Below, in pieces: positions 52,423 to 61,407 of a stretch of DNA of 64,000 nt. Position 1 is the stretch's first letter. Each line of letters begins with the position of its first letter. This DNA comes from Bacteroidetes bacterium UBA4414 (GTDB lineage Bacteria > Bacteroidota > Bacteroidia > Chitinophagales > Chitinophagaceae), in assembly GCA_002389765.1 (NCBI GenBank), contig DGQM01000024.1, positions 86,512 to 150,511 of the forward strand. Reading direction: 5' to 3'. The notes beneath the pieces are model-generated. The model worked only from the letters and a program-made list of their open reading frames with translations. It had not been told where the DNA came from and made no database searches. The translations under genes and the position numbers were made by a program.

Positions 52423-52890
52423 ATGATCAAGAAACCCACTCTTTTGCTTTTTGCTGCATTGGCAGCACAGTTAACAATTACATCTTGCGGAAAGGACGAA
52501 GACAAAACAGCTACTCCAACCCCCACACCAACGCCTACAAATAAAGAATTACTGATAGGCACATGGCAGGTAAAGCATTACGCGGATGATGATAACAAGA
52601 ATCTGATAATGGATGAATCGGAACTTTACCCTCCTGATTCTAATCAAGAGTTTAGGTTTATGTTCAATAGCGATGGTACAGGCGCTGCGTTTGAAAAATA
52701 TGAAACTGTAATTGATACTACTAAGTATAAATGGTATATGAATGGTGATACGAGTGTGCTGTTGTTGCCAGATTTTGATCCAACAGATAGCGTACTATTT
52801 ACGATAGATAAAGTATCTAAAACAGATTTGATACTGAAAGATAGTGGTGATCCGCTTTATTATAGTTGGATAGTATTTACAAAACAATAA
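52423..52890 (+). CDS. Lipocalin-like lipoprotein
   Basis: A 155-residue lipoprotein: signal with lipobox ITSC (Cys22), an acidic GKDEDK, a Thr-Pro repeat linker (about 29-38), then a small beta-barrel-like domain beginning LLIGTWQVKHY and containing FRFMFNSDGTGAAF, the pattern of Bacteroidota lipocalin-like proteins. It is probably anchored in the outer membrane. An acidic cluster DDDNKNLIMDESE could bind a metal. The ligand is unknown. It is flanked by hairpins on both sides. Confidence 0.82.
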   Translation: MIKKPTLLLFAALAAQLTITSCGKDEDKTATPTPTPTPTNKELLIGTWQVKHYADDDNKNLIMDESELYPPDSNQEFRFMFNSDGTGAAFEKYETVIDTTKYKWYMNGDTSVLLLPDFDPTDSVLFTIDKVSKTDLILKDSGDPLYYSWIVFTKQ

Positions 52891-52894
52891 AAGA

Positions 52895-52917
52895 AAAGCC
52901 CCGCATTGCGGGGCTTT
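52895..52917. terminator. Bidirectional terminator
   Basis: A perfect 10-bp stem AAAGCCCCGC / GCGGGGCTTT with loop ATT, between the lipocalin-like gene and the convergent acyl-CoA dehydrogenase gene. Confidence 0.9.
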
Positions 52918-52926
52918 ATTATTTTC

Positions 52927-54069
52927 TTATTGAGTAAGAATATCTCTCGAGATAACCAGTTTCTGTATTTCTGATGTACCCTCACCGATGGTACACAGCT
53001 TACTATCGCGGTAGAATTTCTCAACCGGGAAGTCTTTTGTGTAACCATAGCCGCCAAATATTTGTACAGCCTCTGTAGATACCTGTACGCATATTTCAGA
53101 TGCATAGTATTTTGCCATTGCAGATTCCTTGGTCATTTTTACGCCACGGTTTTTCATATCTGCAGCTTGGTATATCAGCATTTCAGCAACTTCAATCTTA
53201 GTAGCCATATCTGCCAGTTTGAAGGCAATAGCCTGGAAGTTTGATATCGGCTGGTCGAACTGCTGACGCTCTTTAGAATATTTCAAAGCTGCTTCATAAG
53301 CACCTTTTGCAATACCCAAAGACAGTGCAGCAATAGATATACGGCCACCGTCCAATACTTTCATAGCTTGCTTAAAGCCATCGCCTACTTCGCCAAGGCG
53401 CTGTGCATCAGATATACGGCAGTTGTCAAAAATCAACTCTGCAGTTTCTGAAGCACGCATGCCCAGTTTATTTTCTTTCTTGCCTGCGGTAAAGCCCGGT
53501 GTGCCACGTTCTACCACAAATGCAGTTACGTTGTTCTTTGCACGTGGTTCGCCTGTGCGCGCCAGTACTACAGCCACATTACCGCTGATGCCGTGTGTTA
53601 TCCAGTTCTTCGTACCGTTCAGTATCCAATCATTGCCATCGCGTGTAGCTACACAACGCATATTGCCTGCGTCGCTACCTGTGTTGGCTTCTGTAAGGCC
53701 CCAAGCACCAATCCATTCACCAGTTGCCAGTTTTGGTAGGTATTTTTTCTTTTGCTCTTCGTTACCGAAATACAGTATGTGACCTGTGCAAAGTGAATTG
53801 TGCGCTGCTACAGAAAGACCTATAGAGCTGCATATTTTAGCCACTTCGCTTACTACGGTTACATACTCAAAATAGCCCAGTCCGCTACCGCCATATTCGG
53901 CAGGTACCAAAACGCCCATCAAACCAAGTTCGCCCATCTGGCGAAACAGATCTACTGGGAATTTTTGTGTTTCATCCCAATCCATCATGTGCGGGCGGAT
54001 GTTCTTGTTGCCGAAATCGCGAACCATTTCAGCGATTTGCATCTGGGTATCTGTATAGTTGAAATCCAT
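52927..54069 (-). CDS. Acyl-CoA dehydrogenase
   Basis: A 380-residue flavoenzyme introducing the alpha-beta double bond into acyl-CoA, with electrons passed to ETF. Seen are WGLTEANTGSDAG (the first family signature), WILNGTKNWITHG, QFDQPISNFQAIAFKLADM, QIFGGYGYTKDFPVEKFYRD and the catalytic Glu in GEGTSEIQKLVISR. Length is normal for short- or medium-chain types; chain preference cannot be read. It is monocistronic, with a weak box (TAAAATTG, minus 54092-54099). Confidence 0.95.
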   Translation of the reverse strand: MDFNYTDTQMQIAEMVRDFGNKNIRPHMMDWDETQKFPVDLFRQMGELGLMGVLVPAEYGGSGLGYFEYVTVVSEVAKICSSIGLSVAAHNSLCTGHILYFGNEEQKKKYLPKLATGEWIGAWGLTEANTGSDAGNMRCVATRDGNDWILNGTKNWITHGISGNVAVVLARTGEPRAKNNVTAFVVERGTPGFTAGKKENKLGMRASETAELIFDNCRISDAQRLGEVGDGFKQAMKVLDGGRISIAALSLGIAKGAYEAALKYSKERQQFDQPISNFQAIAFKLADMATKIEVAEMLIYQAADMKNRGVKMTKESAMAKYYASEICVQVSTEAVQIFGGYGYTKDFPVEKFYRDSKLCTIGEGTSEIQKLVISRDILTQ

Positions 54070-54198
54070 ATATTATCGGTAAATCGAAGCGCAATTTTAC
54101 GACTTTTTTCGCCAATCATCAATTCGGGAAGGCCGCTTTGTAGAGGTATTTCACAACTATTCTACAAAAAGTCTTATACAAATAGGCATATTTTATAT

Positions 54199-54849
54199 TT
54201 AATTGACTGTCAACCGTTCTTTTAGCATCTTAAACGTACTGTCGGGAAAGTGGTAAACATCACGCAATTGCTCGATGCTGTTGTAGCTACCTATCTCTTT
54301 TTTGTACTCCAGTATTTTATGTGCAAGTTTTGCGCCAATACCCGGTAGTGCTACCAAAGATGCAGAATCTGCTGTATTCAGGTTCAGACGCTGCACTTTG
54401 ATAGAGATAAACGGCGCCAACCTTTCATATTCAGCCTCGCTAAGGGTATATAGGGGTTTAAAATCTTCTTTCTTATAGAAATGCTTGCCCTTGCTGCGCC
54501 AGTTCAGGAAGATGGAAATGGTCTTGGGTTGTAACCCAAGTTCTTGCAACTGTTGTTCAGTAACAGTATTAGGGTCAAAGGCAAAGAGTTTTGGAACAAT
54601 GGCCGGTGTTGAGTTTTTATAGTTATTGGCAGATGCATAGGTTGCATTTCCTGTTGGTGTTGCAGTCTTTTGATGTGCCTCCCATTTTGCCAGCAGTGCT
54701 TTTTGTTCTGCATCATTTACATCAGGGTGCACCCACATGTGCATGGTAGCTTTAGTAATAATGAGTATAAGGATGATGACCAACAATGCCACAATACCCA
54801 TACGTTCGGTACGGTTGAAGGATGTGTAGGCAGTAATGAGGCGTTTCAT
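54199..54849 (-). CDS. Membrane-anchored helix-hairpin-helix protein (ComEA-like)
   Basis: A 216-residue protein with one N-terminal helix (MGIVALLVIILILIITKAT) and two helix-hairpin-helix modules. The first is cryptic (FDPNTVTEQQLQELGLQPKTISIF); the second is clear (LNLNTADSASLVALPGIGAKLAHKILEYKKEIG). ComEA-type proteins bind double-stranded DNA in the periplasm during uptake. No other competence genes are nearby, so a DNA-uptake role is only an inference. Confidence 0.87.
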   Translation of the reverse strand: MKRLITAYTSFNRTERMGIVALLVIILILIITKATMHMWVHPDVNDAEQKALLAKWEAHQKTATPTGNATYASANNYKNSTPAIVPKLFAFDPNTVTEQQLQELGLQPKTISIFLNWRSKGKHFYKKEDFKPLYTLSEAEYERLAPFISIKVQRLNLNTADSASLVALPGIGAKLAHKILEYKKEIGSYNSIEQLRDVYHFPDSTFKMLKERLTVN

Positions 54850-54912
54850 GATAATGCAAAATAGAAGTTTTTCTGATTAGGGGTTATCTTTATCGCTCTT
54901 AGTATTTATCAG

Positions 54913-55932
54913 ATGAAATCTTTTGCCAGCGATAACTATGCGGGTGTACTGCCCGAAGTGATGGAAGCCCTGCAACTTGCCAATAATGAACATGCGCGTT
55001 CTTATGGTGCCGATGATGTTACGGCTCGTACGCGGAAACTGTTTTGCGATGTGTTTGGTGCAGATGTAGATGTGTATTTTGTTTTCAATGGCACAGGTGC
55101 AAATGTATTGAGCATCAGCAGTGCTACACAGTCTTACAATTCTATATTGTGTGCAGATATATCGCATATCTATAACGATGAGTCTGCTGCGCCCGAAACG
55201 TTTACGGGGTGTCGTTTCTTTCCATTGGCATCCAACGAAAATGGTAAGCTGACACCCGAAGTAATACAGCAACGCCTGATACGCAAAGGTGATATTCACT
55301 ATGCGCAGACAAAGTTGTTATCGCTAACGCAATCTACAGAATACGGTACTGTATATACACCGGACGAGATAAAAGCACTCACTGCACTTGCACACACCAA
55401 CGATTTGTTTGTGCATGTAGATGGTTCTCGTTTCTTCAATGCCACTGCATCATTAGGCTGCGGACTGAAGGATGTAGTAACTGATACAGGTGTAGATATA
55501 TTATCACTTGGTGGTACCAAAGCAGGTATGATGTTTGGAGAAGCGGTTGTGGTATTCAATCCTGAATTGAAAAAGCACATAGCCTACAAACATAAACAAA
55601 GCATGCAGCTTGCATCCAAAACTCGCTTTATTGCTGCACAGTTTGAGGCCATGCTGCAAGGTGAAGCATGGCGCAAGCATGCACTGCATGCAAACGCAAT
55701 GGCACAATACCTGTCTGCATCATTAGCAGCATTTCCTCAAGTGCGAGTTACAAAACCAGTACAGGCAAATGCAGTATTTACAGAACTACCGCGAGAGTGG
55801 AATAAGCCATTGCAGGATGCGTATCCTTTCTATATATGGAAAGACGCGACCAATGAGTCGCGCCTTATGTGCAGTTTCGATACTACCAAAGAAGATATTG
55901 ATGGCTTTATAGCTATGATGAAACAGCTATAA
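54913..55932 (+). CDS. Threonine aldolase family PLP enzyme
   Basis: A 339-residue fold-type I PLP enzyme of the low-specificity L-threonine aldolase group, splitting threonine or allo-threonine to glycine and acetaldehyde. Seen are SDNYAGVLPEVMEAL, NGTGANVLSI, the cofactor-binding HVDGSRFFNA (Asp170) and the Schiff-base Lys203 in LSLGGTKAG. A beta-hydroxyaspartate or related aldolase is an alternative. Its stop lies 2 bases from the stop of the convergent helicase gene, leaving no room for a terminator. Confidence 0.93.
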   Translation: MKSFASDNYAGVLPEVMEALQLANNEHARSYGADDVTARTRKLFCDVFGADVDVYFVFNGTGANVLSISSATQSYNSILCADISHIYNDESAAPETFTGCRFFPLASNENGKLTPEVIQQRLIRKGDIHYAQTKLLSLTQSTEYGTVYTPDEIKALTALAHTNDLFVHVDGSRFFNATASLGCGLKDVVTDTGVDILSLGGTKAGMMFGEAVVVFNPELKKHIAYKHKQSMQLASKTRFIAAQFEAMLQGEAWRKHALHANAMAQYLSASLAAFPQVRVTKPVQANAVFTELPREWNKPLQDAYPFYIWKDATNESRLMCSFDTTKEDIDGFIAMMKQL

Positions 55933-55934
55933 CA

Positions 55935-57230
55935 TTACCAACGCTCTTGATCAGGCTTTGGTTTAGGTTTGTTGTTATTATTGTTTCTGTTCTTGTTGAA
56001 GTGCTTCTTTTTAGGTGTGTTATTCTGAATAGCATTCGGACGTTTTACTACGTCTTTATTCTTAGGCAGATTAATCTTCACCACATTTGAAGTGCTTGCA
56101 GGGAAAGGGTGATTTTCTACAACAGGTATCTGTTTGCCTATCAGTTTCTGAATAGCTTTCAAATCATCTTTTTCTTCATCATCGCAGAAAGAGAATGCTA
56201 TACCGTCTGCGCCTGCACGGCCTGTACGTCCTATGCGGTGTACATATGTTTCAGCAACTTCTGGCAGGTCGTAATTAATAACATGCGATAGTAAATCGAT
56301 GTCAATACCGCGTGCTGCAATATCTGTTGCTATCAATACTTTTATTTCGCCTGTTTTAAAATTATTTAGTGCGCGTTGTCTTGCATTCTGCGATTTGTTG
56401 CCGTGTATAGCCTCTGCACGTATGCCGTCTTTATATAGTTCTTTCACCACTTTATCTGCACCGTGTTTGGTACGGGTAAAGACAAGTACTCTGTCAATGT
56501 TTTTGTCGTTCTTGATGATGAATGAAAGCAGCTTGCGCTTATCTTTCTTATCTACAAACAGTATATACTGGTCTATCTTTTCTGCCGTGCTCGATACAGG
56601 TGTTACTTCTACCTTCTCAGGGTTTACCAATATGGTGTTTGCCAGCTTCTGTATTTCGGGTGGCATGGTAGCTGAGAAGAAAAGCGATTGACGCTTAGCA
56701 GGCAGCTTGGCAACGGTCTTTTTTACATCGTGTATAAAGCCCATGTCCAGCATGCGGTCTGCTTCGTCCAGCACAAATATTTTTATGTTGCTCAGGCTGA
56801 TGAATTTCTGGTCTATCAGGTCAAGCAATCTGCCGGGTGTAGCAACCAATATGTCTACACCTGCACGTAGTGCTTTTACCTGTGCGCCTTGCGGCACACC
56901 ACCAAATATTACCAAGTGTTTCAGGCGCAGGTGTTTACCGTATGCGGCAAAGCTGTCGCCTATTTGTATGGCCAGTTCGCGCGTGGGTGTCAGTATCAGT
57001 GTTTTGATGACTTTGTGGCCATTGTCTATCGGTGGCTCACTCATCAGTTGCAATATAGGCAGTGCAAAAGCAGCTGTCTTACCTGTGCCAGTTTGTGCAC
57101 AGCCCAGCAGGTCTTTCTTTTGTAATACTATTGGTATAGATTGTTCCTGTATAGGGGTGGGTTGGGTATAACCTTCAGTTTCCAATGCGTCCAGTAGGGG
57201 CGCTATCAGATGTAGTTCTTTAAATGTCAT
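55935..57230 (-). CDS. DEAD-box RNA helicase (RhlE-like)
   Basis: A 431-residue ATP-dependent RNA helicase. The Q motif is at 22-30, Walker A AQTGTGKT is 45-52, DEAD is 155-158, then SAT, and motif VI HRIGRTGRAG. The C-terminal tail (about 385-431) is a low-complexity basic, Asn-rich RNA-binding extension (KKKHFNKNRNNNNN). Likely roles are ribosome assembly or cold-related mRNA remodelling. Box TACCTTTG at 57303-57310, 72 bases upstream. A second helicase gene follows in the same direction but has its own box. Confidence 0.95.
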   Translation of the reverse strand: MTFKELHLIAPLLDALETEGYTQPTPIQEQSIPIVLQKKDLLGCAQTGTGKTAAFALPILQLMSEPPIDNGHKVIKTLILTPTRELAIQIGDSFAAYGKHLRLKHLVIFGGVPQGAQVKALRAGVDILVATPGRLLDLIDQKFISLSNIKIFVLDEADRMLDMGFIHDVKKTVAKLPAKRQSLFFSATMPPEIQKLANTILVNPEKVEVTPVSSTAEKIDQYILFVDKKDKRKLLSFIIKNDKNIDRVLVFTRTKHGADKVVKELYKDGIRAEAIHGNKSQNARQRALNNFKTGEIKVLIATDIAARGIDIDLLSHVINYDLPEVAETYVHRIGRTGRAGADGIAFSFCDDEEKDDLKAIQKLIGKQIPVVENHPFPASTSNVVKINLPKNKDVVKRPNAIQNNTPKKKHFNKNRNNNNNKPKPKPDQERW

Positions 57231-57302
57231 TATAAAAATTGTAGCCGGCTTAGTACTGATTAAAAATTAATGAGGCAGGAAGTCAGCGATTAAAATATGA
57301 TG

Positions 57303-57310
57303 CAAAGGTA
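57303..57310 (-). promoter_or_regulatory. -7 box TACCTTTG of the first helicase gene
   Basis: An exact TAnnTTTG element on the minus strand, 72 bases before the start. The same TACCTTTGC octamer-plus-C precedes the other two helicase genes. Confidence 0.5.
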
Positions 57311-57332
57311 GGGTTTATATATTTAATGCGTT

Positions 57333-58553
57333 TTAGCTCGGTTTCCGCTTGAACTTGTTATAGCGTTTCTTATTCCTGTTGCCGCCAGGTTTTCTGAATT
57401 CTGTTTGTGTTTCAGGTACAGGGCCCAGCTCTGCGGGTACTTGTAGTTTTTCTACAGGGCGTCCAAGCAGCTCCTCTATACGGTGAAACTTAAACTGTTC
57501 TTTATCGTTGATGAAAGTATAAGCAGTGCCCGTAGATGCAGCGCGTGCCGTGCGCCCAATGCGGTGTATATAATCTTCACCCTCGTGCGGTACGTCGTAG
57601 TTGATAACCAGTTCTATATCTTCAATATCTATACCACGGCTCAGTATATCTGTAGCCACCAGTATTTTCAGTTGCTTGCTTTTGAAGTTGATGAGTACCT
57701 GCTCACGCTGCTCCTGTTCCAGATCAGAATGTATTTCATCAGCAGGCAGCTTTTGTTTCTTCAGGTCTTTGGTCAGTTGCTTTACGCTTTGTTTACTACT
57801 GCAGAAGATGAGCACGCTGTTATATTCCCTCTCTTTCAGTATGTGTTTTACCAATGGTATTTTCTGCTCGTCATACACAATGAAAGCGCCTTGCTTCATC
57901 TTATCGGGCGGGCGGGATATCGCAATGTTTATCTCTTCCGGATTTTTAAGAATGGTGTTTGCCAGTTTGCGTATAGCTGGTGGCATCGTAGCGGAGAACA
58001 TCAGGTTCTGTCTTTCCTTCGGTGCATGCGATATGATTTTTACAATATCCTCGTAAAAGCCCATATCCAGCATACGGTCGGCCTCATCCAATACCAGGTA
58101 TTTCAGCGATTGCATTTTTACATATCCCATGTTCAGGTGAGATATCATTCGCCCCGGCGTACATACCACTACATCTACACCGTGCGATAGTGCTTTCTTT
58201 TCCGTTGCAAAAGAATCGCCGCTACCGCCACCATATACCGCAATGCAGCTGATGGGTGTGTAATAAGAAACGCCTTCCAGTATTTGCACTATCTGCACCG
58301 CCAGTTCGCGCGTTGGTACTATCACCATCGCATTCACCTGATTATCATTATTGGTATGCCAGAGTATATTCTGTATCAATGGCAGCAGAAAAGCAGCAGT
58401 CTTGCCTGTGCCCGTCTGTGCTGCGGCAATGATGTCTTTGCCATCCAATATATGCGGTATTACGGCTGCCTGTACCGGGGTAGCTGTTTTGTATCCCATC
58501 GACTCAATGCCATCCATCAAATCATCATCAAACCCGAAATCTGTAAAATTCAA
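57333..58553 (-). CDS. DEAD-box RNA helicase
   Basis: A 406-residue helicase closely similar in layout to its neighbour: Q motif, Walker A AQTGTGKT (45-52), VLDEADRMLDMGF, SAT in LMFSATMPP, and HRIGRTARAAS as motif VI. The basic C-terminal tail is shorter (RKPGGNRNKKRYNKFKRKPS). The two adjacent genes probably arose by duplication and both likely act in RNA remodelling. The box TACCTTTG lies 48 bases upstream. Confidence 0.95.
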   Translation of the reverse strand: MNFTDFGFDDDLMDGIESMGYKTATPVQAAVIPHILDGKDIIAAAQTGTGKTAAFLLPLIQNILWHTNNDNQVNAMVIVPTRELAVQIVQILEGVSYYTPISCIAVYGGGSGDSFATEKKALSHGVDVVVCTPGRMISHLNMGYVKMQSLKYLVLDEADRMLDMGFYEDIVKIISHAPKERQNLMFSATMPPAIRKLANTILKNPEEINIAISRPPDKMKQGAFIVYDEQKIPLVKHILKEREYNSVLIFCSSKQSVKQLTKDLKKQKLPADEIHSDLEQEQREQVLINFKSKQLKILVATDILSRGIDIEDIELVINYDVPHEGEDYIHRIGRTARAASTGTAYTFINDKEQFKFHRIEELLGRPVEKLQVPAELGPVPETQTEFRKPGGNRNKKRYNKFKRKPS

Positions 58554-58601
58554 TTTGTCAGTCTTTTTTAACTGTTAGCTAATTTATAGAGCTTCAATGT
58601 G

Positions 58602-58609
58602 CAAAGGTA
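58602..58609 (-). promoter_or_regulatory. -7 box TACCTTTG of the second helicase gene
   Basis: An exact TAnnTTTG element on the minus strand, 48 bases upstream of the start. Confidence 0.5.
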
Positions 58610-58707
58610 CTCTAAACATATCGTAAGAAGATGCCATTTTAAGGGTTCTTTAACGTTATGCTTGTAACATAAGTACCATCTTGCACGTTCCACTCAAAAA
58701 CCTCAAT

Positions 58708-59703
58708 ATGACAAAGTTTTTATTAGCCCTTTCTTTTGTCGGCGCATTATTTGCTAATACCGCAAAAGCACAGCTTGGTTACAAGCTTTCCGTATCTACA
58801 GATACATATACGCCACTTACAGGTGGTACATCTGTAAATGGTACTACTATGTGGGATGAAGAAAATTATAAAATTCCGCTTGGGTTCAATTTCAAACTTG
58901 GCTCAACTACTATTACAGATTTCAGCCTTGTATCAAGCTCGTTTGCTGCTACAGATACAGACGGAACAGTAATATCAGGCTTCTTTACCTGCGATGCAGA
59001 CCTGCACGATCGTGGTAATGCTGGTGGTTCTGCTTCTATGTCGCCTATTCGCTATACAGTAAGCGGTAGTGCAGGTAGCAGGATATTTAAAATGGAAATA
59101 GCTAATGCAGGTTTCTGGGATGAATGGGACACTTATAGTACAAATAATGACTCTGTAAACTTTCAGGTATGGTACTACGAAACTTCAAACATTGTAGAAC
59201 TTAGATTCGGTCCTTCTAATATTACGCATGCTACAGATTATTTCTTTTTGGGTAGCGGACCAATAATTGGGTTCATGAAAAATATAGATCCTTCAAGTGG
59301 GTCACTGGATATGTTATATTACCTGGATGGTAGCGCATCATCACCTGCGTTAGATAGTACAAGTAGTATGTTCTCTGTATCAGGTGGCTTAGCGTCATAT
59401 CCTGCAAATGGTACTGTATATCGCTTTACACCTCCTGGCACAGGCGTAGGCAGTATTGCTAAAGAACTGGAAGGTGTTAATGTACTGAATACTGTATGTA
59501 CAGATTATGTAAAAGTTGCGAACAGATATGCCAATAATACCATGTACACTGTTACTGCTATGAATGGTGCTAACGTAAACCTGAATGGTACATTGCAACA
59601 AGGCACTAACAATATAGATATGAGTGCCCTACCAGCAGGTGTTTACATACTGCAATGCAAAAACAATGATGGTACCATGCAACAGCGCATTGTAAAGCAA
59701 TAA
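58708..59703 (+). CDS. Secreted T9SS cargo protein
   Basis: A 331-residue protein with signal peptide MTKFLLALSFVGALFANTAKAQ (the ATG at 58708; nine upstream codons are not leader-like) and a short C-terminal sorting domain (YTVTAMNGANVNL ... MSALPAGVYILQCKNNDGTMQQRIVKQ). The body is beta-rich with Ser/Thr/Gly repeats and a FFTCDADLHDRGNAGG stretch; a similar beta-sandwich opening (LGFNFKLGSTTITDFSL) is common in T9SS cargo of unknown role. Confidence 0.85.
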   Translation: MTKFLLALSFVGALFANTAKAQLGYKLSVSTDTYTPLTGGTSVNGTTMWDEENYKIPLGFNFKLGSTTITDFSLVSSSFAATDTDGTVISGFFTCDADLHDRGNAGGSASMSPIRYTVSGSAGSRIFKMEIANAGFWDEWDTYSTNNDSVNFQVWYYETSNIVELRFGPSNITHATDYFFLGSGPIIGFMKNIDPSSGSLDMLYYLDGSASSPALDSTSSMFSVSGGLASYPANGTVYRFTPPGTGVGSIAKELEGVNVLNTVCTDYVKVANRYANNTMYTVTAMNGANVNLNGTLQQGTNNIDMSALPAGVYILQCKNNDGTMQQRIVKQ

Positions 59704-59718
59704 TAAGCTGAATAATAA

Positions 59719-59747
59719 ATGCCCCGACAATACTATTGTCGGGGCAT
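59719..59747. terminator. Strong hairpin, probable terminator
   Basis: A 14-bp stem ATGCCCCGACAATA / TATTGTCGGGGCAT with a one-base centre, 16 bases after the T9SS cargo stop. The T-rich side is on the minus strand (TTTATTATT), so it could also end the leftward GyrI-like transcript 140 bases away. Confidence 0.75.
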
Positions 59748-59888
59748 AAACAAAAATGGGTTTATAGTACACAGGTTATCGCCTGTATATCCCGCCTATG
59801 CAGCAGCATATTACGCAGTACAACCAGCAAAAGCTGCCGCGGCATATCATCCGTATGGTTTTGCAACGCATAGTTTTCACAAGTGCTT

Positions 59889-60338
59889 TTATAGTACGCC
59901 TATCTGTATTTCGGTTTGCATGTTTTGAGGGTTAGCTTCATCAACAACCAGATACACTTCGCGGCATTCATTATTCATCTGCATCCCTTTTGCGGTAAGT
60001 TCGCCAATCAGCTTGCCGTATGTTTGACCAATTGTATCCCATGCACCGTGGTGTATAGTTGATACATATTTGAAAGACGGATATTCCTTCATGCCAAATT
60101 CAACAGGCGTATTATCACCACTCACCGGCAGGCCCATTTCCAATGTAAATTCCGTGTCAGGATTGCCATCTGTATTCAGATAGCGCCAGTATTGAGAGCC
60201 TGCAGGTATAAGGCCCGATTTTGCGGCTATTTCGTAAAAGCGGTCTGGCGTATCACCTACACATTCTTTCAGCGTTTTCAGTGTAGCTGTTGTCGATTTG
60301 CATAGCACACTAACCGGTGCTTGTGTTTTGATTTCCAT
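59889..60338 (-). CDS. GyrI-like small-molecule-binding protein
   Basis: A 149-residue SOUL/GyrI-fold protein, the effector-binding domain of AraC- and MerR-type regulators without a DNA-binding part. Typical stretches are SVLCKSTTATLKTLKECVG, GLPVSGDN and the conserved YVSTIHHGAWDTIGQTYGKL, where Trp and Glu/His residues line the ligand pocket. The ATG at 60338 (MEIKTQAPV) is used; the upstream TTG-started part lies in a shared promoter element. It is downstream of the WYL regulator gene and is likely controlled by it. Confidence 0.88.
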   Translation of the reverse strand: MEIKTQAPVSVLCKSTTATLKTLKECVGDTPDRFYEIAAKSGLIPAGSQYWRYLNTDGNPDTEFTLEMGLPVSGDNTPVEFGMKEYPSFKYVSTIHHGAWDTIGQTYGKLIGELTAKGMQMNNECREVYLVVDEANPQNMQTEIQIGVL

Positions 60339-60346
60339 AAGTTTTC

Positions 60347-60394
60347 TTTGTTTATGGTGCAAAACAACAACGGGGTAGTGACAGCCTTATGTCA
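60347..60394 (-). promoter_or_regulatory. Operator/promoter element copy A upstream of the GyrI-like gene
   Basis: A 48-bp element, matching copy B at 61408-61455 in 44 of 48 positions when read towards its target gene. It begins with the palindrome TGACATAaGGCTGTCA (TGACA-N6-TGTCA), then CTACCC, then TTGTTTTGCA, a 7-of-8 match to the TAnnTTTG box, and CATAAACAAA. It ends 8 bases before the start codon. The palindrome would overlap the -33 region, fitting control by the WYL regulator. Confidence 0.75.
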
Positions 60395-60411
60395 GTAGTG
60401 GAAAATAAATT

Positions 60412-61356
60412 TTAAGAATAATGCGCACTTAGCTCTTTTATCCAGTCTTTCATCATATCCTTGATGCTTTGCGGATACAATACAGTGGCTTTGCTTTTAA
60501 ATGTCAGTAACCAGCTACCCAGGTATTCGGGGTATGTTACCATGAATTTCATTTCCGTTACCTCTTTCTTTTTTTCTTCGCTCACATAGCCATAGTATAG
60601 GCGTTGCTCTTTTATGTAGCGCACCTCACTATTATCAAATGCTACACATACCTCTACCATATTGTGTTTAGTTCGGAAGTCTTTCAGGTATTCAGCCAAT
60701 GTAGGCATGGTAATAGTGAAAGAAGTTTCAGTCTTGTGTAGTTGCTGTATTCTATCAAGCCTGAAATTGCGATAGCCGTTGCGCAGATGGCACCAAGCTA
60801 CCAGATGCCAGTAATTATTGACATAATAAATGCCCACTGGTTCTATCAGCCTTTCGTTTACTTCTTCCGAGTGATTGGTATAATATATAACACGCACAGC
60901 CTTCTTCCTGCTGATGCTGTCCAGTATATCTATAATGTGATTGCCTGTGCCTGCAGGCGGGTTGCTATTGCGTTTAAAGACGTGAATGGCACCTTCAATA
61001 TCTTCCAGCATGCCTTTTTCTGCACTGCGAAGCACGGCTTTTATTTTATAGAGTGCGGCTTTGTATTGTTCGGCAGTGGCTTTGTCTGTCATCTTATCAA
61101 TGAACTTTTCTGCTGTAACAAATGTGATGGCCTCTTCTTTGGTAAAAATGACAGGTGGCAGCCTGTAGCCATCCATAATACTGTAGCCAACACCGGCCTC
61201 GCCAATAATAGGCACGCCCGCTTCCTCTAGCGATCCTACATCTCTGTACACTGTACGCAGGCTGATGCCGAAACGGTCGGCTATTTCCTGTGCTTTTACA
61301 ACCTTTTTAGATTGTAGTTGAATGAGTATGGCTGTTATCCTGTCGAGGCGGTTCAT
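60412..61356 (-). CDS. WYL-domain HTH transcriptional regulator (YafY/DeoR-like)
   Basis: A 314-residue regulator. An N-terminal winged helix (MNRLDRITAILIQLQ ... AQEIADRFGISLRTVYRDVGSLEEAG, 1-48) binds DNA. A WYL domain follows (NNYWHLVAWCHLRNGYRNFRLDRI, with WHL in place of WYL), then a C-terminal WCX region. WYL domains sense small ligands or nucleic acid. The start at 61356 fits the family and a 7-of-8 box (TATCTTTA, minus 61364-61371) 7 bases upstream. It is flanked by the two operator copies and by its probable targets. Confidence 0.92.
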   Translation of the reverse strand: MNRLDRITAILIQLQSKKVVKAQEIADRFGISLRTVYRDVGSLEEAGVPIIGEAGVGYSIMDGYRLPPVIFTKEEAITFVTAEKFIDKMTDKATAEQYKAALYKIKAVLRSAEKGMLEDIEGAIHVFKRNSNPPAGTGNHIIDILDSISRKKAVRVIYYTNHSEEVNERLIEPVGIYYVNNYWHLVAWCHLRNGYRNFRLDRIQQLHKTETSFTITMPTLAEYLKDFRTKHNMVEVCVAFDNSEVRYIKEQRLYYGYVSEEKKKEVTEMKFMVTYPEYLGSWLLTFKSKATVLYPQSIKDMMKDWIKELSAHYS

Positions 61357-61407
61357 GATGTTGTAAAGATAACCTGAAAAATATTTTTTAAAATTTCCGA
61401 TTCCTGT

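Noticed and set aside
9512..52917. Repeated AAGCCCCG...CGGGGCTT hairpins (9512, 16617, 42229, 52895) as a repeat family
   Set aside because: Each sits at a gene end with T tracts and differs in loop and flanks, so they are ordinary terminators with a favoured core.
59748..59888. A possible small gene between the hairpin and the GyrI-like gene
   Set aside because: The only plus-strand frame starts inside the hairpin and ends inside the GyrI-like gene; there is no promoter box and no plausible protein.
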